12,846 nucleotides of DNA from an uncultured Bacilli bacterium (GTDB taxonomy: Bacteria; Bacillota_I; Bacilli_A; RF39; UBA660), in assembly GCA_947623855.1 (NCBI GenBank), contig CANQHW010000021.1:1-12846 (forward strand). The letters run 5' to 3'. Below are positions 1-5,830 of the stretch, piece by piece (position 1 is the first letter of the stretch; every line of letters begins with the position of its first letter). The position numbers and the translations under genes were made by a program. A model generated the notes under the pieces. The model was given only the letters and a program-made list of their open reading frames with translations, made no database searches and had not been told where the DNA came from.

Positions 1-408
1 TATAAATATGAACGAGAAACAGAGACATGTCAAACAACTGTAGCTTGTAAAACAGATCGTCAAGACGAATGGATCGGGAAAATCGGGTTAATGTATCCCA
101 GTGATTATGGATATGCCGCCCCAAGTTCATGTTGGGGGACAAAATTATATAGTGGATATAGTAGTAGTTGTTACTTTAGTGATTGGTTATATATAAAAGG
201 TACTTACCAATGGACACTTACGCCGCTTTCGTCCTACTCCGACTATGTGTTCAGGGTCAATTCGTCTGGAAATGTCTACAACAACAGCGCGGACGATGCG
301 AATGGCGTCCGTCCAACTTTATATCTTAAATCTAATGTAAGTATATTGGATGATGAAATAAGTGATGGAAGTAGTGAACATCCATATATATTAGTACCAG
401 GAGAATAA
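1..408 (+). CDS. 3' end of a probable surface or secreted protein with a variable-type C-terminal domain (5' end outside window)
   Basis: Frame 1 is open from the first base to the TAA at 406-408, giving 135 residues of a longer protein. The first internal ATG (91) lies mid-domain and is not the likely start. The visible part is rich in Tyr, Ser, Asn, Gly and Trp with spaced Cys residues. It has an IGLMYPSDYGYA segment, then WTLTPLSSYSDYVF, then the closing motif GVRPTLYLKSN and an acidic tail ending PYILVPGE. From memory, this W-T-x-[ST]-P ... GVRP-x-LKS pattern recurs in families of uncharacterised paralogous proteins of gut Firmicutes, possibly the DUF6273 type with a C-type-lectin/FGE-like fold; I could not confirm this. 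No sortase motif or membrane anchor is seen at the C-terminus, so any export signal would be upstream. Codons at 211-317 are much GC-richer than the flanks (see findings). Confidence 0.8.
   Translation, partial: YKYERETETCQTTVACKTDRQDEWIGKIGLMYPSDYGYAAPSSCWGTKLYSGYSSSCYFSDWLYIKGTYQWTLTPLSSYSDYVFRVNSSGNVYNNSADDANGVRPTLYLKSNVSILDDEISDGSSEHPYILVPGE
211..317 (+). other. GC-rich segment in the C-terminal coding part; candidate diversified or exchanged cassette
   Basis: By hand count about half of these 107 bases are G or C (57 of 107), against roughly a third or less in the neighbouring sequence. Codons ending in C or G (TCC, TAC, GAC, GTC, AAC, AGC, GCG, CGT) replace the AT-ending codons used elsewhere. 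Two runs of NNY codons stand out: TCC-TAC-TCC-GAC-TAT at 232-246 and TAC-AAC-AAC-AGC-GCG-GAC-GAT-GCG-AAT at 277-303. Apart from the two GCG codons, every one can be reached from an AAC or AAT codon by changing only adenines. The segment ends in the conserved GGC-GTC-CGT-CCA. This is what a variable repeat of a diversity-generating retroelement looks like, but exchange among paralogues would also fit. No template repeat or reverse transcriptase is in the window. Confidence 0.4.
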
Positions 409-415
409 TATTTAT

Positions 416-444
416 TTGACAAGATAATGTAAATATGGTATTAT
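416..444 (+). promoter_or_regulatory. Promoter for the 67-residue membrane protein gene
   Basis: A perfect -35 TTGACA (416-421) is followed after 17 bases by TATTAT (439-444), with a TGn extension (436-438) before the -10. Transcription should start near 451, exactly at the base of the hairpin described next. It begins 7 bases after the stop codon of the upstream gene, so the two genes are probably transcribed separately, although no terminator is visible between them. It resembles the promoter at 6699-6727 even in the spacer. Confidence 0.8.
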
Positions 445-450
445 AGGGAG

Positions 451-479
451 CAATAGAAAGCAGTATATGTTTTCTATTG
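451..479 (+). promoter_or_regulatory. 5'-terminal stem-loop next to the ribosome binding site
   Basis: CAATAGAAA (451-459) and TTTCTATTG (471-479) are perfect inverted repeats. Pairing continues inward through a G-U, a C-G and an A-U pair, giving a 12-pair stem with a five-base loop (463-467). The predicted transcription start coincides with the first stem base, so the mRNA would begin with a blunt hairpin. Its last paired base, G479, is the first G of the GGGGG ribosome binding site (479-483). It is not a terminator because G residues, not T residues, follow. A role in mRNA 5'-end stability or translation control is inference; as DNA it could also be an operator. Confidence 0.6.
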
Positions 480-491
480 GGGGTTTTGGTA

Positions 492-695
492 ATGAAAAAG
501 TATAATATAATAATGGATTATATTTTAGTTATAGTATCTTTTATAGCGTTATCTATATCATTAACTATACAAAATATAATGAGAGATGGTAACTATAAAT
601 TAATGATATTAATAGCTAGTTTCTATTTATTTATCTTTTTCGTTAAAGCATTAGTATCTTTGTATACTGATAAGGGATTAGTTAAAATTAACTAA
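492..695 (+). CDS. Small two-helix membrane protein, unknown function
   Basis: This encodes 67 residues. I start at ATG 492 because it follows the GGGGG run (479-483) by 8 bases; an in-frame TTG at 477 lies inside the leader hairpin and is less likely. Two hydrophobic stretches, about residues 8-26 (IMDYILVIVSFIALSISL) and 40-59 (ILIASFYLFIFFVKALVS), are joined by a short polar turn containing Arg, Asp and Lys. The C-terminus is short and charged. I do not recognise a family. A strong dedicated promoter, the leader hairpin and its own terminator mark it as a single-gene transcript, which supports a real gene despite its size. Its last 18 bases overlap the 3' end of the convergent flippase gene. 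Confidence 0.75.
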   Translation: MKKYNIIMDYILVIVSFIALSISLTIQNIMRDGNYKLMILIASFYLFIFFVKALVSLYTDKGLVKIN

Positions 696-703
696 TCTTT
701 TTT
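676..703 (+). terminator. Rho-independent terminator across two convergent gene ends
   Basis: GATTAGTTAA (676-685) is complementary to TTAACTAATC (688-697), and TTTTTT follows at 698-703. Allowing a realistic loop, the stem is about 8 pairs. It serves the small membrane protein gene, whose stop codon (693-695) lies in the 3' arm. The stop of the opposite flippase gene (678-680) lies in the 5' arm. Read on the minus strand there is no T-run after the stem, so it should act mainly on the plus strand. Confidence 0.7.
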
Positions 704-1994
704 GATAGATAAATTTATTTATATATTTAAAATCTAGGAATACTACAAAGATAATATTTATTATTTCAGAGATTAATAAACTATACATACCTAATCCTAA
801 GTAAGCTAGAATAGACATTGAAAGAAGTTTTATAATAACTCCTAAGAAGCTTATTTTAAAAGTAATATTAGATTTACCAATACTTTGGAGGGCGCTGGTT
901 AGAGGAGCTTCTAAGTAATAGAGAATGAAAAATAAACCCATGGTGTTAACATATTTATAACCAATATTAGTATTATAAATAATATTCATAGCATCTTTAG
1001 AGAATATTACCATAATAATTGTTACTAATCCTCCAAATAGGAGACTTATATATAAACCTTGGTTTAATCTTCTTTTAACCATTTTTTTATTACCTTCGCT
1101 ATAATATTTACTTATTTCGGGAACTAAAGAAGTAGCAATAGCACTAATAAAGAAGGAAGGTAGTAATAAATAGGACATCGCATAGCCGTTATATATACCA
1201 TATTCTAAGACAAAGGTTTCGGAAGTAAAACCAGTATGGACCATTAAATAACTTAAGATTATAGGTTCGAAGAAAAAACCAATATTACCAATAAATCTTC
1301 CGGCAACAGAGGGGATACTAATAGATAGTAAATCTTTAGAAATAATTTTTTCATATTTTATTTTTTTTAAATCAATAGAGGTATTTTTATCTAGGAAGGA
1401 CATATAAATAATAAAACTAATAGTTTCAGTTAAAATACTAATTAGGATTAAAGATAATACTCCTCTTATTAAACCTTTTTGTAAAAAATAGGGTAAGAAT
1501 ACAATAATAAAGATAATTCTTATTAATTGTTCAATAATATTACTAAAGTTATTAGGAATCATTTGTTGTTTACCATAAAAGTATCCTTTTAAGATAGAGG
1601 TAATAGAGACAAAGGGAAGGGTAAGAGAAGCGCCTTTAAGTAAAATACTTACTCTTTTATCATGTAATAAATTACTACTTATTAGATCACTAAAACTGAA
1701 GGTTAAGATTATTAAGAAAAGATTAATAAATAAAAGAATAATCCCCGCTTGGGATAAGATTTTATAACTACGAACTTTTTTTTCAGCAACCATTTTGGAT
1801 ATAGCTAGGGGCATTCCTAAAGAAGAAATAGCAAGCATTAAAGAATAAGTTGGGGTTATTAAAGTATATAAACTTACGCCTTCGGTACCAATTGCTCTCG
1901 TATATAAAATCTTAATAATAAAACCTAATATTTTAGTAATAAGTCCTCCAATCATTAAGATTAAAGTAGTTTTAAAAAATTTATTAGTTCTCAT
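678..1994 (-). CDS. SpoVB/MurJ-like polysaccharide or lipid flippase (MOP superfamily)
   Basis: This 438-residue polytopic membrane protein matches the SpoVB branch of the MOP (MATE-like) exporter superfamily, which includes B. subtilis SpoVB and the lipid II flippase YtgP/MurJ. The signature is at residues 32-71: TRAIGTEGVSLYTLITPTY, then LGMPLAISKMVAE. A second conserved block, GYFYGKQQMIPNNFSNIIEQ, is at 137-156. Hydrophobic segments run through the whole chain, about 12 by eye. It is shorter than the roughly 500 residues usual for SpoVB, which may mean the last helix pair is missing. The start is supported by AAAGGTGA on the minus strand (about 1998-2005). It is divergent from the comN-like gene; in B. 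subtilis spoVB also neighbours comN (yrzD). Moving a lipid-linked cell-wall or glycan precursor is the likely role; the exact substrate cannot be told. Confidence 0.85.
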   Translation of the reverse strand: MRTNKFFKTTLILMIGGLITKILGFIIKILYTRAIGTEGVSLYTLITPTYSLMLAISSLGMPLAISKMVAEKKVRSYKILSQAGIILLFINLFLIILTFSFSDLISSNLLHDKRVSILLKGASLTLPFVSITSILKGYFYGKQQMIPNNFSNIIEQLIRIIFIIVFLPYFLQKGLIRGVLSLILISILTETISFIIYMSFLDKNTSIDLKKIKYEKIISKDLLSISIPSVAGRFIGNIGFFFEPIILSYLMVHTGFTSETFVLEYGIYNGYAMSYLLLPSFFISAIATSLVPEISKYYSEGNKKMVKRRLNQGLYISLLFGGLVTIIMVIFSKDAMNIIYNTNIGYKYVNTMGLFFILYYLEAPLTSALQSIGKSNITFKISFLGVIIKLLSMSILAYLGLGMYSLLISEIINIIFVVFLDFKYINKFIYQKRLVNFN

Positions 1995-2068
1995 ATTTCA
2001 CCTTTAAATATTTTTATAAATGATATATAATAAATATATGAATTAAATTTTTATTTAGAGGTAAATTT
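1995..2068. promoter_or_regulatory. Divergent promoter region between the flippase and comN-like genes
   Basis: This short, almost pure A+T stretch must hold start signals for both directions. On the plus strand TATAAT at 2026-2031 is a good -10, with a poor -35 (TTTAAA, 2003-2008) 17 bases upstream. On the minus strand TATAAA (2018 to 2013) pairs with a weak TTCATA (2042 to 2037) at 18 bases. The ribosome binding sites are AGAGG at 2057-2061 for the plus gene and AAAGGTGA at 1998-2005 for the minus gene. Exact promoter placement is uncertain because random TATA-like words are frequent here. Confidence 0.35.
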
Positions 2069-2332
2069 ATGAATAAAGAGGAAATTTTATATAAATTATA
2101 TAATTTATTATTACCAGTATTAAAAAGTAAGAAAAAAGAGTTTAGGACTTTAGGAAGAAAATATATTCAAGAAGAAGATATATGGAGTTATTTTAAAGAT
2201 AATATTTGGTGTAAGAAAGATGATTTAATGTTATGTGATATGGTTAGTGATATTATTAATACCTCTAATGAAGATATTGATGAATATATTATAATGAAAA
2301 AGATTAAGGAAAAGGAATTGAGTGCTGGATGA
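2069..2332 (+). CDS. ComN-like post-transcriptional regulator (YrzD family)
   Basis: This 87-residue soluble protein resembles the small Firmicutes post-transcriptional regulator family typified by B. subtilis ComN. Features I match from memory are the LLLPVLKSKKKEF start, the LG...I-x-EEDIWSYF core (about residues 28-43), and a helical end (DMVSDIINTSNEDIDEYI). In B. subtilis ComN helps comE mRNA accumulate and interacts with DivIVA at the septum; whether that applies here is unknown. Synteny supports the call: the gene lies next to spoVB and upstream of relA, as in B. subtilis, where secDF, recJ and apt intervene. AGAGG 8 bases before the ATG is a good ribosome binding site. Its TGA stop overlaps the relA ATG (ATGA at 2329-2332), so the two are probably translationally coupled. 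Confidence 0.7.
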   Translation: MNKEEILYKLYNLLLPVLKSKKKEFRTLGRKYIQEEDIWSYFKDNIWCKKDDLMLCDMVSDIINTSNEDIDEYIIMKKIKEKELSAG

Positions 2333-4473
2333 AAAAAGAAATTACTTCTTATGATGAGTTAAAGAAAAGTTTAAGTTATATAACTAATGAGGATGAATTA
2401 GCAAGTATTGCTAGAGCGTATAGCTATGCTTTAGCAAATCATGAGGGAAAGAAAAGAAAAAATGGGGCAGATTATATAACCCATCCTTTGAATGTGGCAT
2501 ATATTTTAGCTAATTTAAATGTGGATTATGAAACGATTGTGGCAGCGTTGATTCATGAGACGATAAATCATGGTAATGCGACGAAGGAAGAGATAACGCA
2601 TCTTTTTGGAGAGGATATTGCCAAGATCGTCGATTGTTTAAGTAAGATAAATAAGATGGCGTTACAAGATGATAAGGATTCTTCGGCTTTAAACTTAAGA
2701 AAAGTTTTAGTAGGAATGAGTGAAGATGTTAGGGTTTTATTTTTAAAGTTAGCCGATCGTTTACACAACATGCGGACGATATGGGCTTTAACACCGGAAG
2801 AACAAAAGAATAAAGCGAAAGAGACGATGTCGGTATTAATTCCGATTGCGCATCGTTTAGGGATTAATTCTATTAAAAGTGAATTAGAAGATTTATCATT
2901 AAAATATTTAAATCCGGAAGCTTATGAAGATATTATTAATCATTTGGATGCTTCAAGAGAAGAATTAAATGAATATTTAGAAGAAATGCAAGAAGAGATA
3001 AGTGAGTTACTTACAGAACATGGGATTAAATTTAAGATAAAATCTCGGGTTAAGAGTGTACATAGTATTTATCAAAAACTATCTAAAGGAAAATCATGGA
3101 ATAATATCTATGATATTTTAGCTTTAAGAGTATTTGTGGATACGGAAAGTGATTGTTATTTAACGATTGGGTTAATTCATTCGAAGTTTCGGCCGATTCC
3201 TAAACGTTTTAAAGATTATATTGCGATGCCGAAAGAAAATATGTATCAATCTTTACATACGACAGTCTTTGGGGTAGAAGGTCAAACGTTTGAGATTCAA
3301 GTAAGAACTTATGAAATGGATGAAATTGCGGAGAAAGGGATCGCATCACATTGGTCTTATAAAGAAAAAGGTAAAAGTAAGTTTCAAAATGTTTTAGAAC
3401 AAAAATTAGAGATGTTTAGAAACTTAATTGATGCAAGTAAAAATGATAGTGCCGAAGAGTTTGCCAAAACAATTGATAGTGAGATATTACAAGAAAGTAT
3501 TTATTGTTTTACTCCTAAAGGGGATGTCGTTGAACTACCTAAAAAAAGTACACCGATTGATTTTGCGTATCGGATTCACTCTAAAGTAGGAGATACTTTA
3601 GTGGGAGCGATTGTAAATGATGCGATTGTCCCAATAGATTATGAATTACAAGATGATGATATTGTTAAGATTATGACTAATCCTAATAGTGCTCCGAAAA
3701 AAGAATGGTTAAAGATTGTTAAAACGCCACAAGCTAAAAATAAAATTAAAGCATATTTTAGTAAACAAGAAAGAGAATTATATATTAAAAAAGGTGAAGA
3801 ATTATTCTTACAAGATTTAAAGAGAAGACATTTAAATAAAGAAGATGTTTTAACAAGTGAGAATATTGCGAAATTAAAGAAAGATTTACATTTTAATGAA
3901 TTAGAAGATATTTATCTTTCTATTGGGTCTTTAAGATATACACCTAGTTTTATTTATAATTTAATTTATGAAGATAAAACGGATATTAAAGATGTTTTAT
4001 TAAATAAATTACAATCTAATAAAGATAAAAAGATTGATTATAAAAGTGATATAACGGTGGGTGGTACGACGGATATTAAGGTAAATCTGGCGAAATGTTG
4101 TGAACCAGTTTATGGGGATGATATTATCGGGTATATTACGCAAGGAGAAGGGATTACGGTACATCGCTCTACTTGTCAAAATATCTATAATAAAAATCGG
4201 TTAATTAATGTTTCTTGGGGAGAGAAAAATGGAACCAATTATTTATCCACGATTTATATTGATTTATATATTGGAAAAGATTATTTAAGTGAGATTATTA
4301 ATTTAATAACGAGTAAAGGAATATATGTTAATAATGTTAAAACAAAAGAGGTAAATGATCACTTACGTTATGAAATAACTTTAAAAGTTAAAGAAAAAGA
4401 AGAGTTAGATAATTTAATAGTTAATTTAGAAAAAGCAAGATATATTGCAAAGATAGAAAGAAAAGGTATTTAA
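2329..4473 (+). CDS. relA: RelA/SpoT-family (p)ppGpp synthetase with degenerate hydrolase motif
   Basis: This 714-residue long RSH enzyme makes (p)ppGpp from ATP and GDP/GTP during amino-acid starvation on the ribosome. The domains are in full order: HD hydrolase (about 30-155), synthetase (about 230-350; RVKSVHSIYQKL from 240, RFKDYIAMPK from 293, NMYQSLHTTV, FEIQVRT), TGS (391-452, IYCFTPKG), zinc-finger/CC domain (C590, C591, H612, C616) and a C-terminal ACT domain. The synthetase residues look intact. In the hydrolase half R43, H52, H76, D143 and N147 are kept. However, the HDxxED motif of bifunctional Rel proteins reads HETINH at 76-81, changing D78, E81 and D82 (Streptococcus Rel numbering). 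It may thus be a synthetase-only, RelA-like enzyme. The start overlaps the comN-like stop (ATGA), and the stop overlaps the dtd start (TAATG). Confidence 0.95.
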   Translation: MKKEITSYDELKKSLSYITNEDELASIARAYSYALANHEGKKRKNGADYITHPLNVAYILANLNVDYETIVAALIHETINHGNATKEEITHLFGEDIAKIVDCLSKINKMALQDDKDSSALNLRKVLVGMSEDVRVLFLKLADRLHNMRTIWALTPEEQKNKAKETMSVLIPIAHRLGINSIKSELEDLSLKYLNPEAYEDIINHLDASREELNEYLEEMQEEISELLTEHGIKFKIKSRVKSVHSIYQKLSKGKSWNNIYDILALRVFVDTESDCYLTIGLIHSKFRPIPKRFKDYIAMPKENMYQSLHTTVFGVEGQTFEIQVRTYEMDEIAEKGIASHWSYKEKGKSKFQNVLEQKLEMFRNLIDASKNDSAEEFAKTIDSEILQESIYCFTPKGDVVELPKKSTPIDFAYRIHSKVGDTLVGAIVNDAIVPIDYELQDDDIVKIMTNPNSAPKKEWLKIVKTPQAKNKIKAYFSKQERELYIKKGEELFLQDLKRRHLNKEDVLTSENIAKLKKDLHFNELEDIYLSIGSLRYTPSFIYNLIYEDKTDIKDVLLNKLQSNKDKKIDYKSDITVGGTTDIKVNLAKCCEPVYGDDIIGYITQGEGITVHRSTCQNIYNKNRLINVSWGEKNGTNYLSTIYIDLYIGKDYLSEIINLITSKGIYVNNVKTKEVNDHLRYEITLKVKEKEELDNLIVNLEKARYIAKIERKGI

Positions 4474-4916
4474 TGAAAGTAGTAGTTCAAAGAAGTAAGG
4501 AAAGTAATGTTTTAGTAGATAATAAATGTGTAGCTAAAATAGAAAAAGGATTAGTAGTTTTAGCGTGTTTTACAGATGGGGATGCGGAAGCCGATATGGA
4601 TTATATTATGAAAAAACTTTTAACTTTAAGAATCTTTGATGATGAAGAAGGCGTTATGAATAAGAGTATTCAAGATATTGGTGGTAGTATTTTACTAGTA
4701 AGTCAATTTACGCTTTATGCGGATACAAGAAAAGGAGCAAGACCTTCTTATATTAAAAGCATGAAACACGATGAAGCAAATACAATGTTTGAGAGGTTTA
4801 CAAAAAAACTTTCTGAAAATATTCCTACTTATACCGGTGTATTTGGAGCAGATATGACTTTAAATATTACCAATGATGGACCAGTTACCATAATTATTGA
4901 TACAGAAAATAAATAA
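4473..4916 (+). CDS. dtd: D-aminoacyl-tRNA deacylase
   Basis: This 147-residue cytoplasmic homodimeric enzyme hydrolyses D-amino acids (and mischarged glycine) from tRNA. The length and motifs are standard for DTD: MKVVVQRSKESNV at the N-terminus, SQFTLYADTRKGARPS (about residues 77-92) carrying the SQxTL element, and NDGPVTIIID near the C-terminus with the Gly-Pro (cis-proline) pair that sets chirality selection. The ATG shares its first base with the relA stop codon, and no separate ribosome binding site is needed if it is coupled. relA-dtd adjacency is a conserved Firmicutes arrangement (yrvI in B. subtilis). No anomaly was seen. Confidence 0.97.
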   Translation: MKVVVQRSKESNVLVDNKCVAKIEKGLVVLACFTDGDAEADMDYIMKKLLTLRIFDDEEGVMNKSIQDIGGSILLVSQFTLYADTRKGARPSYIKSMKHDEANTMFERFTKKLSENIPTYTGVFGADMTLNITNDGPVTIIIDTENK

Positions 4917-4939
4917 ACAAATTATTAGGAGGTTAGGTT

Positions 4940-5821
4940 ATGAAAAATGCAGAATTAATAGAAAGAAATATAGAAACTTTAGGAAAAATTTTAGAAGATG
5001 ATTTTCTAGAAGAAGAATATTTTGGTATTGAATATCAAAAGCATAAAGATGAAATTACCAATTTAATAAAAACGCAAAAATCTTATTTAGAAAAATATAA
5101 AAAAGATTATTTAGCTTACTTTAAATTACATAGATTTGATTATGTAATACCAAGTATTATAAAATGGTTATTTTATGCCATTTGGTTGCTTATTCCTATC
5201 ATTTATCTTGATAATTGCTTTAATACTATGGTATCTGTTTTTTCTTGGAAATATTTCTTAGAGCTTGTAGGAATTTATGTGGTAGCACCAAAACTTATAT
5301 TTGGGGAAATAATACCGAGGGTTAGTGCTATAAGAATTTATAGAAAATGTTTGAATAACCTTACTACGAAGTTAGAAATAATTAAGAATGATAGAATAGA
5401 AAGAGGATTAATCGTAGCTAAACCAACTACTGACAAAAAAATTAATGATAGTTTTGTGAAAATGATAAAAGATACAATTACAAAGATTAAATCTTTAGAA
5501 TATACAGAGCAAAAGAATGACTTATTAAAAATAAAGGAAATTGCGGAAGAATATTTTGCTATTATAAGAAAAGAAATTGAGTTAGATGATGTCGTAAATT
5601 TAACCACAAATGAAGATATTATTAATTTACAAAAAAGATTAATTGAAATTGAAAATGATGCCATAGCAAAAGCGAAGATAGATAGTGATGAAACAGCTTT
5701 AGAAAGTGAATTTGCACCACTAACTACGTTAGATCGCAGTAGTGTTGAATTAGACACTGGTTTTAATGATAATTATGGAGACGATGTACCAGTTATTTTA
5801 AAAAGAAAGTTAGATTTATAG
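4940..5821 (+). CDS. Unknown membrane protein, paralogue 1 of a tandem family with C-terminal LD-x5-LDT motif
   Basis: 293 residues; I recognise no named family. There is no signal peptide. A charged helical N-terminal region (about 1-68) contains DDFLEEEY and KKDYLAYF. A hydrophobic hairpin follows at about 72-92 and 97-118, so both ends probably face the same side, most likely the cytoplasm. A long Lys/Glu-rich helical part (about 130-250) looks coiled-coil. The C-terminus carries LDRSSVELDTGF (264-275) and a basic tail (ILKRKLDL). Two downstream genes share this plan and motif. AGGAGG (4927-4932) is a full-consensus ribosome binding site 7 bases before the ATG. The gap after dtd is only 23 bases with no terminator, so it should be co-transcribed with comN-relA-dtd. 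In B. subtilis this slot holds the unrelated amidase gene yrvJ. Confidence 0.88.
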   Translation: MKNAELIERNIETLGKILEDDFLEEEYFGIEYQKHKDEITNLIKTQKSYLEKYKKDYLAYFKLHRFDYVIPSIIKWLFYAIWLLIPIIYLDNCFNTMVSVFSWKYFLELVGIYVVAPKLIFGEIIPRVSAIRIYRKCLNNLTTKLEIIKNDRIERGLIVAKPTTDKKINDSFVKMIKDTITKIKSLEYTEQKNDLLKIKEIAEEYFAIIRKEIELDDVVNLTTNEDIINLQKRLIEIENDAIAKAKIDSDETALESEFAPLTTLDRSSVELDTGFNDNYGDDVPVILKRKLDL

Positions 5822-5830
5822 AGGGTTAGT

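Noticed and set aside
148..183. Second diversified patch (Tyr/Ser/Cys-rich codons) in the partial surface protein
   Set aside because: Its codons are AT-ending like the host genes and show no GC shift, so composition gives no sign of exchange.
477..491. Upstream TTG start for the small membrane protein, adding five residues
   Set aside because: The TTG lies within the leader hairpin and the GGGGG run; ATG 492 has the correct spacing from that run.
2330..2332. Mycoplasma-type code (TGA as Trp)
   Set aside because: TGA ends the comN-like gene exactly at the relA ATG and ends hisS at the aspS ribosome binding site, so it is a stop.
5338..5757. 139-codon open frame on the minus strand
   Set aside because: It is antisense to paralogue 1, Ser/Ile/Phe-rich as expected from reversing a Lys/Asn/Glu-rich gene, with no promoter or recognisable domain. 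Similar antisense frames at 2568-2771, 8825-9037 and 11343-11585 were dropped for the same reason.
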